NCBI GenBank assembly: GCA_943368105.1
Contig: CALRKO020000005.1
Coordinates: 62,001-126,000, forward strand
Direction: 5' to 3'
Length of the DNA: 64,000 nucleotides
Origin: Vulcanococcus sp943368105
GTDB lineage: Bacteria > Cyanobacteriota > Cyanobacteriia > PCC-6307 > Cyanobiaceae
The notes beneath the pieces were generated by a model, which was not told the DNA's origin, ran no database searches, and was given only the letters and a program-made list of their open reading frames with translations. Position numbers and translations under genes: made by a program. Shown here piece by piece: positions 9,068-16,749 of the stretch. The stretch's first letter is position 1; each line of letters begins with the position of its first letter.

Positions 9068-9202
9068 TCACTCGCGGCCGCAGCGGCACCGGCCTCCCTT
9101 CCACTTGGAGCATTTCTGCTGCTTGCAGCCCTTCTTCTTGGCCTGCTGCAGGTCACGCCTGCGGGGTTCGCTGCCGTCCTGGCGGCCGATGCTCTGGGCC
9201 AT
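9068..9202 (-). CDS. 44-residue basic, cysteine-rich protein
   Basis: The ORF reads MAQSIGRQDG, an Arg/Gln linker, then a Lys-rich half with cysteines spaced C-x4-C-x7-C-x-C (from KKKGCKQQKC through GGRCRCG). Four cysteines in 16 residues suggest a single metal site. The region is otherwise a 369-bp gap between the di-heme and ferritin genes, and the Lys-AAG density is unlike antisense noise. It is short, with no recognised family and a weak ribosome site, so it is a tentative gene. Confidence 0.5.
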   Translation of the reverse strand: MAQSIGRQDGSEPRRRDLQQAKKKGCKQQKCSKWKGGRCRCGRE

Positions 9203-9394
9203 GGCTTGGGGTGCGGCTGCGTCGGCAACCGCTGACACGGTCCCCTCAGCCTATGGACGGTCCATCGCCTCGGAGGGGCCCTCCGGCGGTGGTCACGCCC
9301 GCCTGTGCCATCGATCACACGGCCCCTGGCGCTGGGGATCCGCCGCCGGGGTCACCATGGTCAAGGCCCCCCTTCGGTTTGCCCGGGTGATTCC

Positions 9395-9973
9395 ATGACC
9401 TCGTCTTCCCTCCACTCCGCCATCGGCGTGGTCACCGGTCCCGCCGGTCGCGCGATGGCCCAGCCGATGGACCCGGCCCTGGTGGATGCGCTGCACCAGC
9501 ACCTGAACCTGGAGCGCCGCGCCAGTGCGGCCTATTTCGCCATGGCCATCTGGTTCGCTGAGCGGGAGCTGCGCGGCTTTGCCCACCACTGCCAGCAGGA
9601 GGCGAGCAGCGAGCAGGCCCACGCCGGCCGCTTCGCCGACTACCTGCTGGCCCGGGGCCAGACGGTGATCCTGGAGGACGTTCCAGCCCCCCGCCAGAGC
9701 TGGGCCTCCACCGAGGAGATCGTGGCGTCCGCCTTTCAGATGGAGGCCGATGTGAGCAGTTCGCTGCACCAGCTCTACGGGATGGCTGAGCGCAGCGCCG
9801 ACGTGCGCACCACCAGCTTCCTTGACCCCCTCGTCGATGGCCAGGTGGCCGCCGAACACGGCCTGGCCCACCTGCTGGGCCGGCTGCGCCTGGCCCAGGG
9901 CCAGCCCGCGGCGCTGCTGATCCTCGACGCGGAGCTCGCCAACGGCCAGCACAGCCCCGCCAGCCTGGCCTGA
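9395..9973 (+). CDS. ftn: Bacterial-type ferritin
   Basis: 192 residues with a ~25-residue extension before the four-helix ferritin fold. Ferroxidase residues are visible in LNLERRASAAYFAMAIWF (first Glu), EASSEQAHAGRFADYLL (Glu and the EQxH motif) and later Glu/Gln positions. It lacks the Met heme site of bacterioferritin and resembles the ferritins of marine picocyanobacteria. It stores ferric iron and detoxifies ferrous iron in the cytoplasm. ATG 9395 is chosen; the frame is open upstream but without a sensible protein. Its position next to the imelysin operon and near a ferric permease makes an iron-handling neighbourhood. Confidence 0.9.
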   Translation: MTSSSLHSAIGVVTGPAGRAMAQPMDPALVDALHQHLNLERRASAAYFAMAIWFAERELRGFAHHCQQEASSEQAHAGRFADYLLARGQTVILEDVPAPRQSWASTEEIVASAFQMEADVSSSLHQLYGMAERSADVRTTSFLDPLVDGQVAAEHGLAHLLGRLRLAQGQPAALLILDAELANGQHSPASLA

Positions 9974-9975
9974 GC

Positions 9976-10272
9976 TCAGGCCGCCGGCTGGCGGCTGGCG
10001 ATCTCCATCAGGAACTCGAGCGCCAGGGCGTCAGCCACGCCCCGGCGCCGCCAGCTGCGCGCCACCTGCAGCAGTTCGCGGCGCCGCGCCTGCAGCTGGC
10101 CCCATTCCTGCTCCAGCCGCTGCAGGAGGCTGCGGTCCTGGCAGTGGGCGATGCCGTGGTGAATCTGCAGGGACCGGCTGCGTATGGCCTCCACCTCCCG
10201 GCAGAGGCTGCTGATCAGGCTGTCGGAGCGTTGCAGCCCACCGTGAAGGGTGCGTTCCAGCGGGGCACTCAT
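9976..10272 (-). CDS. Conserved-looking helical protein of unknown function
   Basis: 98 residues, almost entirely helical with heptad-like Leu/Arg spacing (SLLQRLEQEWGQLQARRRELLQ), ending ALALEFLMEIASRQPAA. The codon pattern is that of its neighbours, and it fills the space between the ferritin stop (2 bp away, convergent) and znuA. A TAGGTT hexamer lies 74 nt upstream and a TGAGAATC stretch within an inverted repeat lies a little further. I do not recognise a family. Confidence 0.6.
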   Translation of the reverse strand: MSAPLERTLHGGLQRSDSLISSLCREVEAIRSRSLQIHHGIAHCQDRSLLQRLEQEWGQLQARRRELLQVARSWRRRGVADALALEFLMEIASRQPAA

Positions 10273-10364
10273 GGGTCGGGAAACACCGGCAGCAGCCGGG
10301 TGGCGTGGGCGGGCCGGCAGAGGACAGGGGCCGCAGGGGCAACCTAAGGCCGATCCCCCGCTTT

Positions 10365-10387
10365 CTGCAAGCGATTCTCAATTGCAG
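10365..10387. repeat. Inverted repeat CTGCAA-N11-TTGCAG
   Basis: A perfect 6-bp inverted repeat with an 11-nt spacer that contains GATTCTCA, half of a Fur/Zur-like box. It lies after the znuA stop and upstream of the 98-residue gene, both on the minus strand, so it could end one transcript or control the other. No T-run follows. Confidence 0.35.
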
Positions 10388-10425
10388 AGGTTGGGGTTCC
10401 GGTGGCCGTCTCCGGGGTCGGGTGC

Positions 10426-11514
10426 TCAGCGGATGGCATCCCAGCGGCCGATCAGCTGCCGTTGGCCCCCCCGGTCGCAGCGGCCCCCCAGCCCTGTGCT
10501 GACCGTGCAGGTGTTGGCTGTAAGGGTGGCCATCAGGTTGCCGCGGCCGTCGGCCCCGCGGGCCAGCCCGTCGGCCACCAGGGGTTCCGCGGCGATCGGC
10601 ACGCCGCTCAGCTGGCTGATCCTCTCCAGGCTGCGGGGCGGCGGCAGCTGCTCGGCGAACAGCCGCGGCACCCGCTCCTCCTGGAGCTGCCGCACCACGG
10701 CGGCAAAGGCCTGGGGTCTGGGGCTGCTGCTGCTGCTGCTGCCGTCCACCACCGGCAGCTCCCGCAGGCCGTAGCGCCGGGCGAGGCTGGCCAGGGCCCG
10801 GTGCCCCGTGGCCAGCGGCGGCGCGGCGCCGGCGGCGCCCCGGGGGATGGTGGCGAACTGGCGGCGGTTCCAGTCGTCCAGCTCCTCCAGCAGGGCCGCC
10901 AGGGCGGTGCTGCGCCGGCGGATCCCGGCGGCGGCCGGCGGTGCCAGCCGGGCCAGGCGCTCGCCCACCAGCTGCGCCATGGCGCCGGCCTGGCGGGGGT
11001 CGTGCCAGGCGTGGGGGTCCCGATCCCCGTGGCCGTGGTCGTGGGCCGCCTCGGCCCCGTGCCCATGGCCGTCCTCGCCCCCGGGTTCCGCAGCCCCCGG
11101 CCGCTCCGGCGGGGTCAGCCGGGGGCTGTCGGGCACCGCCAGCTCCGCCACGGGCACGGCGCCCTCCAGCTGGCTAAGAGAGGGCGTGAGGCCGTAGCCG
11201 TTGATCAGCACCAGGGCGGCTCCGGCCAGGTCGCGCTTCTGGGCCGGGGTGAGCCGGAACTGGTGCGGGTCGTCGCCGGGGGCCAGCAGGCAGCGCACCG
11301 GCAGGTCGGGGCCCGCGATCCGGCTGGTGAGGTCGCAGAGCACCCCGTCGGCGGCCACCACACCGGGCCCGGCAGCCCCGGGGCCTGGGGCCCCAGACCC
11401 CGCCGCCGGGGGGGCCGGGGCCCTGGTCCGGGGGGCGCAGGCCAGGAGCCCCAGGGCCAGCAGGCCGGCCGCCAGGGGAGTGGCAGCCGCGGCGACGGCA
11501 CGGGGCGGGGGCAT
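10426..11514 (-). CDS. znuA: Zinc ABC transporter substrate-binding lipoprotein ZnuA
   Basis: 362 residues with a lipoprotein signal (LLALGLLAC), a Pro/Ala/Gly linker and the cluster A-I metal-binding fold: GDDPHQFRLTPAQ provides the first His ligand, a His-rich flexible loop (EDGHGHG through HGHGDRDPHAWHDP) includes the second, and LATGHRAL the third. The His/Asp-rich loop is typical of zinc rather than manganese proteins. A six-Ser run (DGSSSSSSP) is encoded by repeated AGC. ATG 11514 is chosen because a TATCGT box lies exactly 27 nt upstream, inside the Zur-box-like palindrome. It is divergent from znuC. Confidence 0.93.
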   Translation of the reverse strand: MPPPRAVAAAATPLAAGLLALGLLACAPRTRAPAPPAAGSGAPGPGAAGPGVVAADGVLCDLTSRIAGPDLPVRCLLAPGDDPHQFRLTPAQKRDLAGAALVLINGYGLTPSLSQLEGAVPVAELAVPDSPRLTPPERPGAAEPGGEDGHGHGAEAAHDHGHGDRDPHAWHDPRQAGAMAQLVGERLARLAPPAAAGIRRRSTALAALLEELDDWNRRQFATIPRGAAGAAPPLATGHRALASLARRYGLRELPVVDGSSSSSSPRPQAFAAVVRQLQEERVPRLFAEQLPPPRSLERISQLSGVPIAAEPLVADGLARGADGRGNLMATLTANTCTVSTGLGGRCDRGGQRQLIGRWDAIR

Positions 11515-11536
11515 GGCAGGGCGGAGGCTGGGCGAA

Positions 11537-11551
11537 CGATAACGGTTCTCA
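11537..11551. promoter_or_regulatory. Zur-box-like palindrome between znuA and znuC
   Basis: A 7-1-7 palindrome, CGATAAC-G-GTTCTCA, five of seven pairs matching; it fits the cyanobacterial Zur/Fur consensus of the TGATAAC-N-GTTATCA form. It covers the predicted -10 box of znuA (TATCGT, minus strand 11541-11536) and lies in the -35 region of the znuC promoter (-10 TAGCGT at 11566-11571), so one bound dimer could repress both. The zur gene is next door. Confidence 0.75.
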
Positions 11552-11565
11552 TGGTGGGCTCCCGG

Positions 11566-11571
11566 TAGCGT
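11566..11571 (+). promoter_or_regulatory. Predicted -10 box of znuC
   Basis: TAGCGT on the plus strand, 15 nt downstream of the Zur-box-like palindrome. The predicted transcript would begin near 11578. Confidence 0.45.
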
Positions 11572-11623
11572 TGGGCTGTTCTGTGCCCCTGGAGTCCTGG
11601 CGCTGGAGGTCTGCGATCTGGCG

Positions 11624-12292
11624 GTGCGCCGCGGCGCCGCCCTGGCCCTGCAGGGGGTGAGCTTCGCCCTTGAGCCCGGCAGCCTCACGGCCCTGGTGGG
11701 CCCCAACGGCGCCGGCAAGAGCACCCTGCTGCAGGCGATCGAGGGCCAGCTCAGCCCGGATGCCGGCACGATCCGCCTCGACGGCGAGCCCCTCAGCCCG
11801 GCCCTGGCCCGGCGCCGGCTCGCCCTGATGCCCCAGCGCGGGGAGATCGCCTGGCACTTTCCGATCACCGTGCGCGAGCTGGTGTCCCTCGGGCGGCTGG
11901 CCGCCAGCCGGCCCGGCTGCTGCGACGTGGAGGCGGCCCTGCAGCGCGTCGGCCTCACCGAGCTGGCCGGCCGCCGCCTCGACCAGCTCTCCGGCGGCCA
12001 GCAGCAGCGGGCCCTGCTGGCCCGCACCCTGGTGCAGCCCGCCCGGGTGCTGCTGCTGGATGAGCCCTGCGCCGCCATCGACCCCCCCGCCCGCACCCAG
12101 CTGCTGGGGGTGATGGGCCAGCTGCGCGATGCCGGCTACACCCTGCTGGTGAGCAGCCACGACTGGGGCCGCGACCTGGACAGCTACGACCGGGTGCTGG
12201 TGCTGGATCGCCGCCTGCTGGCGGACGGCTCCCCGGCCCAGGTGCGCCGGGCCCTGGGGGACCTGCGGGTGGGCAACCACTGCTGCGGCTGA
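11624..12292 (+). CDS. znuC: Zinc ABC transporter ATP-binding protein ZnuC
   Basis: The ATPase of the zinc importer: Walker A GPNGAGKST, Q-loop in LMPQRGEIAW, signature LSGGQQQR, Walker B VLLLDEP and the switch His in SSHDW. GTG 11624 is the first canonical start, but the family's first beta strand (LEVCDLAV) begins upstream. A CTG at 11603 has a GGAG ribosome site 8 nt before it, so translation may start there, adding seven residues. The stop is about 20 bp from the convergent zur stop, and a CTGAGC/GCTCAG inverted repeat spans both stops. Works with ZnuA (10426-11514) and ZnuB (12861-13655). Confidence 0.9.
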   Translation: MRRGAALALQGVSFALEPGSLTALVGPNGAGKSTLLQAIEGQLSPDAGTIRLDGEPLSPALARRRLALMPQRGEIAWHFPITVRELVSLGRLAASRPGCCDVEAALQRVGLTELAGRRLDQLSGGQQQRALLARTLVQPARVLLLDEPCAAIDPPARTQLLGVMGQLRDAGYTLLVSSHDWGRDLDSYDRVLVLDRRLLADGSPAQVRRALGDLRVGNHCCG

Positions 12293-12310
12293 GCGGCCGT
12301 TCTGCGCTGC

Positions 12311-12730
12311 TCAGGGCTGCCCCTGGCGCCGCTGGCAGGCCTCGCACAGGCCGAAGAACTCCAGGGTGTGGAACAGCAGCCGGAAGCCGCCGGCCTGCGG
12401 CCCGTGCAGCTGATGGGCCTGCGGCGGTCCATCGCCCATCGGGCAGTGCTCCAGCACCACGCTGGTGCCGCAGTCCACGCAGGTGAGGTGGTGCTCGTCC
12501 CGGTCCGTGGGGGCGAACAGGGCCTCGCCACTGGGCAGGTGGCGGCAGCGCACCAGCCCCCGCTGCTGCAGCTGGCGCAGGTGCCGGTACACCGTGGCCA
12601 GGCCCATGCTCCGGGGTCCCTGGCGCAGCAGGGCGTGCAGGTCCTGGCCCGAGAGCTCCCGGTCGGCCTGGCGCAGCCGCTCCAGCAGCAGCTGCTGCCG
12701 TTCACTGGGGGCGGCGACCTGGGGGGCCAT
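12311..12730 (-). CDS. zur: Fur-family zinc uptake regulator Zur
   Basis: 139 residues: N-terminal winged helix with the GLATVYRHLRQL recognition segment, then the metal-binding dimer domain. Structural zinc cysteines are C84-x2-C87 (CVDC) and C129-x2-C132 (CEAC). The lack of a Fur-type HHDH signature (here DRDEHHLTC) and the location between znuC and znuB point to Zur. With zinc bound it should repress znu promoters through the palindrome at 11537-11551. A TAGGAT box begins 30 nt before the ATG. No palindrome is evident at its own promoter, so autoregulation is not supported. Confidence 0.9.
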   Translation of the reverse strand: MAPQVAAPSERQQLLLERLRQADRELSGQDLHALLRQGPRSMGLATVYRHLRQLQQRGLVRCRHLPSGEALFAPTDRDEHHLTCVDCGTSVVLEHCPMGDGPPQAHQLHGPQAGGFRLLFHTLEFFGLCEACQRRQGQP

Positions 12731-12754
12731 GCCGGGGCTGGGGCGGCTGGGGCG

Positions 12755-12760
12755 ATCCTA
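12755..12760 (-). promoter_or_regulatory. Predicted -10 box of zur
   Basis: TAGGAT on the minus strand begins 30 nt upstream of the zur ATG. Confidence 0.45.
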
Positions 12761-12860
12761 TGGAGGGCTCCGCCGCGGCTGGCTCCGCCTGCCCGGCCCC
12801 GGGGAGGCCCCCGCCGCCGCCGCCCGCCCCTGATTCCTGCCGCCCGCCGGGCGCTCCGCG

Positions 12861-13655
12861 ATGACCGATCCCTGGTGGGCTCTGCCCCTGGTGCTGGCAC
12901 TGCTGATCGGTGGCCTCTGCCCGCTCACCGGCACGCTGCTGCTGGTGCAGCGCCGTCTGTTCCAGGCCAACCTGATCTCCCACGCCGTGCTGCCGGGCCT
13001 GGCCCTGGCGGTGGCCCTGCGGCTGGATCCGGGGCTCGGCGGCGTGGTGAGCGGCGTGGCCGGGGCGCTGCTGGCCGAGCGGCTCAGCGGCGGTGAGCGC
13101 TCCGCTCCGGGCGGCGACGAGGCGGTGCTCAACACAGTGCTGGCGGGCTTTCTGGGCCTGGGGGTGCTGCTGATTCCCCTGCTGCACATCCGCGTCGATC
13201 TGGAGGCGGTGCTGTTCGGCGACCTGCTCGCCGCCGGCCCCCCCGACCTGCTGCGCAGCCTGCTGGCCCTGGCGGCCCTGGGGCTGCTGCTGGCCCTGCG
13301 CTACCGGCAGCTCGTCTACCTCGGCGTGGACCCCACCGGCGCCGCCAGCGCCGGCCTGCCGGTGCGCCGCCTGCGGCTGCTGCTCACCCTGGTGACCGCC
13401 TTCACGGTGGTGAGCGCCATGGCGGCGGTGGGGGTGGTGCTGGTGATCGCCCTGATGGGGGCGCCGGCCCTGCTGGCCCTGGCCGGGGCCAGCAGCCTGC
13501 GCCAGGCCCTGCTGCGGGCCGCGCTGGTGGGGGTGCTGCTCAGCGGCCTGGGCTTCCTGCTGGCGATCCAGCCGGCGGTCAACCTGCCGCCGGGGCCGCT
13601 GATCGGGGTGCTGTGCATGGCGCTGCTGCCGCTGGCGGCCCTGCGGCGGAGCTGA
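12861..13655 (+). CDS. znuB: Zinc ABC transporter permease ZnuB
   Basis: 264 residues with about eight membrane helices, ABC-3 family. Recognised from QRRLFQANLISHAVLPGLALA near the N-terminus, the GVDPTGAASAGLPVRRL cytoplasmic loop and the GVVLVIALMGAPALLAL segment. Inner-membrane channel of the ZnuABC zinc importer. It is separated from znuC by zur on the opposite strand, so it needs a promoter in the 130-bp gap to zur or transcription through it; no clear Zur box was found there. Confidence 0.9.
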   Translation: MTDPWWALPLVLALLIGGLCPLTGTLLLVQRRLFQANLISHAVLPGLALAVALRLDPGLGGVVSGVAGALLAERLSGGERSAPGGDEAVLNTVLAGFLGLGVLLIPLLHIRVDLEAVLFGDLLAAGPPDLLRSLLALAALGLLLALRYRQLVYLGVDPTGAASAGLPVRRLRLLLTLVTAFTVVSAMAAVGVVLVIALMGAPALLALAGASSLRQALLRAALVGVLLSGLGFLLAIQPAVNLPPGPLIGVLCMALLPLAALRRS

Positions 13656-13675
13656 GGGGGCCTGCCGCTCAGCCC

Positions 13676-15028
13676 TCAGCCGGCACTGAGCCACTGCACC
13701 TGGCGCACCGGCCTGTCCAGCAGCGTCAGCTCCAGGCTGCGCGCATCGATCAGGGCCGGCCGGGCGGCGTCAGCCATCCCCGGGCCATTCGCGCCCTGGC
13801 GGCGCAGGGCCAGCAGCAGTTGCCGGCGGGTGGGGTCGAACTGCAGGCCCGTGCCCGGCTCCAGTTCCCACCCTGCCAACCGCAGGCGGGCCAGCGGTCG
13901 GCCACGGCGCTCCAGCGCCAGCAGCTCGAGCCTGGGCCGCGCCAGGCCCGCACTCACCAGGAGCCACACCCGCTCGCCGCCCCGGTCGCAGGCGGCGGCG
14001 AGCAGGGCCTCGCTGCCCAGCCACAGCTGCCGTGGCGCCTGGCCAGGCTCCACCAGCTCCAGCGAGCGGCGGAAGTCGGGCCAGTGACGCCGCAGCAGGG
14101 CCCGCCCCCCTGCGGGACAGAAGCCGAGCAGGTCGCGGCTGCCCGGGAGCAGCTGCCGCCGTGGGGCCTGGTCCGGCAGGGCCTGCAGGCTGAGGCCCTC
14201 AGGCTGGGGCACCACCACGCCACTGCCCTCCGGCAGCAGCAGCATCGGCCCGCTGCTGGCCTGGGGCAGGGCCAGGCGGCGGCCGTCCCGGCGCTGCAGC
14301 GTCGTGCTGGTGCCGGCCAGGGCCCGGCTCCCGGCCTGCACCAGCAGGTCGCCGCGGCGGTTGCTGCTCAGGTGCGCGAACACCAGCGGTTGCTCCGACA
14401 GCCGCTCCAGGCGCCCCACTTCGGGCTCCCGCAGCGGGGCGGCGGCCTCCTCGTCCCTGCCGCCGCTGAGGTTGTGCTGGCGCAGCGGCAGGCGCCAGAG
14501 GCTCTGGCGTCCGGCGCTGTCGCTGGCGGCGAAGGCCAGGCCGGAGCCGTCGCCGAGGGGCATGAGGGTGGGGATCGCCGGCCAGATCGGCGAGAGCGCC
14601 CGCCAGCGGCCGTCGTGGCCCAGCAGCTGCACCTGCTCGCCGCCGGCCAGTGCCACCACCGCCAGCAGGCGCGGGCGGGGGTCCCAGCGCCAGCGCTGGG
14701 GAGCCAGGGCCAGGCCGCGGCGGTCCTGGCCCGCCACCTCCAGTAGCAGCGGTTCCGCCACGGTCTGACCGCTGCTGAGCAGCAGCCTCAGCGGAGTGCC
14801 GTCGCCCAGCCACTGGTGCGGCAGCGGCGGGTTCAGCCTGCTGTCCCTGGCCACGCTGGCGGTCTGCATCGGCCGACTGAAGCGCAGGTCCAGGGCCGCC
14901 GGCCCCGAACTGGCGGGGGCGGCCGCCAGGGATTCCAGCCGCGGCGGCCGCCGGAGCAGCAGCTGTTGCTGCACCAGGACGAGCAGCAGCCCCCCCGCCA
15001 GCACCAGCCCCCCCGTCCGGGTGCTCAT
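13676..15028 (-). CDS. Anchored beta-propeller-like protein in a putative zinc operon
   Basis: 450 residues: one N-terminal membrane helix, then a periplasmic part made of repeated short beta blades (for example SLWRLPL, SLQALPD, SLELVEP, LELLALE) of the TolB/PD40 propeller kind. I cannot name a family. It is last in a string of four minus-strand genes that overlap or nearly touch (16750-17211, 15720-16739, 15025-15720, this gene; ATGA overlap here), so it is probably co-expressed with the metal-linked permease and YcgQ-like protein. A role in metal handling is inference from position only. Confidence 0.7.
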   Translation of the reverse strand: MSTRTGGLVLAGGLLLVLVQQQLLLRRPPRLESLAAAPASSGPAALDLRFSRPMQTASVARDSRLNPPLPHQWLGDGTPLRLLLSSGQTVAEPLLLEVAGQDRRGLALAPQRWRWDPRPRLLAVVALAGGEQVQLLGHDGRWRALSPIWPAIPTLMPLGDGSGLAFAASDSAGRQSLWRLPLRQHNLSGGRDEEAAAPLREPEVGRLERLSEQPLVFAHLSSNRRGDLLVQAGSRALAGTSTTLQRRDGRRLALPQASSGPMLLLPEGSGVVVPQPEGLSLQALPDQAPRRQLLPGSRDLLGFCPAGGRALLRRHWPDFRRSLELVEPGQAPRQLWLGSEALLAAACDRGGERVWLLVSAGLARPRLELLALERRGRPLARLRLAGWELEPGTGLQFDPTRRQLLLALRRQGANGPGMADAARPALIDARSLELTLLDRPVRQVQWLSAG

Positions 15029-15720
15029 GGCTCCAGGGGCCGGGCCGGCCGGCGGATCGGCGTGATCCGGTGCGGCACCACCACGGTCCGCAGCTGGTCG
15101 CCACGGCGCTCCACGGCCATCACCCCCCGGAGTTCCAGCCACTGGTCGGCCCGGGGCTGGCGGCCCGCCGGCCAGCGCACCGCCAGGCCCACGGGCGTGG
15201 CGTCGGCCAGGCAGCAGCGCACCAGCAGCCGGGCCAGCTGGGGAGGCTCGCCCGGCTGGGGCAGCACGAAGCCACTGATCCGCACCGGATCGCCGGCGTA
15301 CAGGGCGGGATCGGGCTGGCTGCGCAGCAGGCGCACCCAGTCGGTGAGGCTGCGCTGGGCGGGGGGCAGCACAAAGCTCAGCTCCGGCTCCTCCAGCAGT
15401 TCCGAGGGACGGTTGGCCGCCAGGTTCGCGAAGGAGGGATTCGGGGGCAGCGCCAGCACCGCCAGGGCAGCGCCGGCCGCCAGCAGCCAGATCAGCTGGC
15501 GGCGCCGCCGCCCTGGGGCCGGCCCCAGGGACCGGCTCCGCCGCCGCCGGAGGGCCAGCACCAGATCCAGCAGCGCCAGGGCCAGCAGCAGCACGCCGCT
15601 TCCCCCCACCAGGGGATGGAAGTCGGCCCTCAGCAGCAGATCCAGCCGTCCGCTGAGGCTGCTCTGCAGCAGCACGGCCCCCCAGAGGGCCAGTCCGGGG
15701 GCGCGCAGGCTGCTCTCCAT
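15025..15720 (-). CDS. TIGR03943 family protein (YcgQ/DUF1980-like)
   Basis: 231 residues with two N-terminal membrane helices and a C-terminal soluble domain containing the family's RISGFVLP motif, LLVRCCLADATPVGLAVRW and QWLELRGVM. In other bacteria this family is encoded beside the YcgR-type permease, and the Bacillus subtilis pair is controlled by Zur. Here it starts one base inside the permease gene (TGATG) and overlaps the next gene by ATGA. The two adjacent cysteines in the RCCLAD segment are a family feature and may bind metal. Biochemical role unknown. Confidence 0.85.
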   Translation of the reverse strand: MESSLRAPGLALWGAVLLQSSLSGRLDLLLRADFHPLVGGSGVLLLALALLDLVLALRRRRSRSLGPAPGRRRRQLIWLLAAGAALAVLALPPNPSFANLAANRPSELLEEPELSFVLPPAQRSLTDWVRLLRSQPDPALYAGDPVRISGFVLPQPGEPPQLARLLVRCCLADATPVGLAVRWPAGRQPRADQWLELRGVMAVERRGDQLRTVVVPHRITPIRRPARPLEP

Positions 15721-16739
15721 CACAGCCGCCACAGGTTGACCCACTGGCCGATCAGCAGCACCGCCAGGCTGGCGCCCGCCACCGTGAGGGCAATGGCCCG
15801 GGGCCGCAGCAGCACCCCGAACAGCCCGACGAGCTTCAGATCCACCACCGGTCCCAGCACCAGAAACGCCAGCAGGGCGCCGGGGGTGACCTGGGCGGCG
15901 AACCCCAGGGCCAGAAAGGCATCCACGCTGGAGCACACCGACACCACCACCGCCAGCGCCATCAGGCTGAGGATCGAGAGGGTGGGGGCTCCGCCCACCG
16001 CCAGCAGCCAGCTGCGCGGCAGCAGGGTCTGCACCAGGGCGGCGATGGCGCACCCCAGCACCAGCAGCGCCGCTAGATCGAGAAACTCCCGGCCGCCGTG
16101 CTCCAGCACCTCGTCCAGAGGGGGCCGGGTGCCGGCGGATCCGCCGGGGGCCGGGGGCACCAGAGCCGCCGGGCCCGGACCTTCCGGCAGGCCCACCAGG
16201 CCGCTGCGCCGCTCGAGCAGGCCCACGGCGCTCAGCGGCTGGTTGAGGCGCCGCTCCGCCAGCACCTCCGGCACCAGCAGCTCCGCTTCCGGCAGCAGCC
16301 GCAGCAGGCTGGCCAGCACCAGGGCCACCGCCAGGGCGCCCAGGGGCCGCGCGGCCAGCAGCCAGGGCTGGTTCGGGAAGGCCGCCCAGGTGCTGGCCAG
16401 CACGATCGGGTTCAGCACCGGTGCGGCGAACAGGAAGCCCAGGGCGGTGCCCAGGGGGGCGCCCCCCGCCAGCAGCCGCCGGGCCACCGGCACGTTGCCG
16501 CACTCGCAGGCCGGCAGGGCGAAGCCCAGGGCGGCGCCGGTGAGGGGGCCGAGCAGCGGATGGCTGGGGAGCCGTTGCAGCCACTGCCCCCCCGGTGCCA
16601 GCCAGCGGGCCAGCGCCGCGATGCTGACCCCGAGCAACAGGAAGGGCAGGGCCTCCAGCAGCAGGCCCTGGAACACCGCCCAGGCGGTGCCCAGCCGCGC
16701 CGGGACGCTCAGTTGCAGCAGCAGGACGGGCAGCGCCAT
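15720..16739 (-). CDS. Permease of the COG0701 / YcgR (DUF318) family
   Basis: 339 residues with about eight membrane helices in two halves. Family signatures are GFALPACECGNVPVARRLL (C-x-C in the first half) and SVCSSVDAFLALGF in the second, with LGPVVDLKLVGL near the end. The family is a putative permease or metal exporter/importer partner; in B. subtilis its homologue is zinc-regulated together with the TIGR03943 protein that follows here. ATG 16739 is chosen because upstream residues are low-complexity. It begins 11 bp after the pterin synthase-like gene stop. Confidence 0.87.
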   Translation of the reverse strand: MALPVLLLQLSVPARLGTAWAVFQGLLLEALPFLLLGVSIAALARWLAPGGQWLQRLPSHPLLGPLTGAALGFALPACECGNVPVARRLLAGGAPLGTALGFLFAAPVLNPIVLASTWAAFPNQPWLLAARPLGALAVALVLASLLRLLPEAELLVPEVLAERRLNQPLSAVGLLERRSGLVGLPEGPGPAALVPPAPGGSAGTRPPLDEVLEHGGREFLDLAALLVLGCAIAALVQTLLPRSWLLAVGGAPTLSILSLMALAVVVSVCSSVDAFLALGFAAQVTPGALLAFLVLGPVVDLKLVGLFGVLLRPRAIALTVAGASLAVLLIGQWVNLWRL

Positions 16740-16749
16740 CGGGGTGGGT

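Noticed and set aside
10725..10745. Run of CTG/GCT triplets in znuA as a microsatellite
   Set aside because: It encodes a Ser run in a flexible loop and is too short to call a repeat element.
12289..12314. CTGAGC...GCTCAG inverted repeat spanning the znuC and zur stop codons as a bidirectional terminator
   Set aside because: Arms are only 6 bp and no T-run follows on either strand; the symmetry partly comes from the two stop codons themselves.
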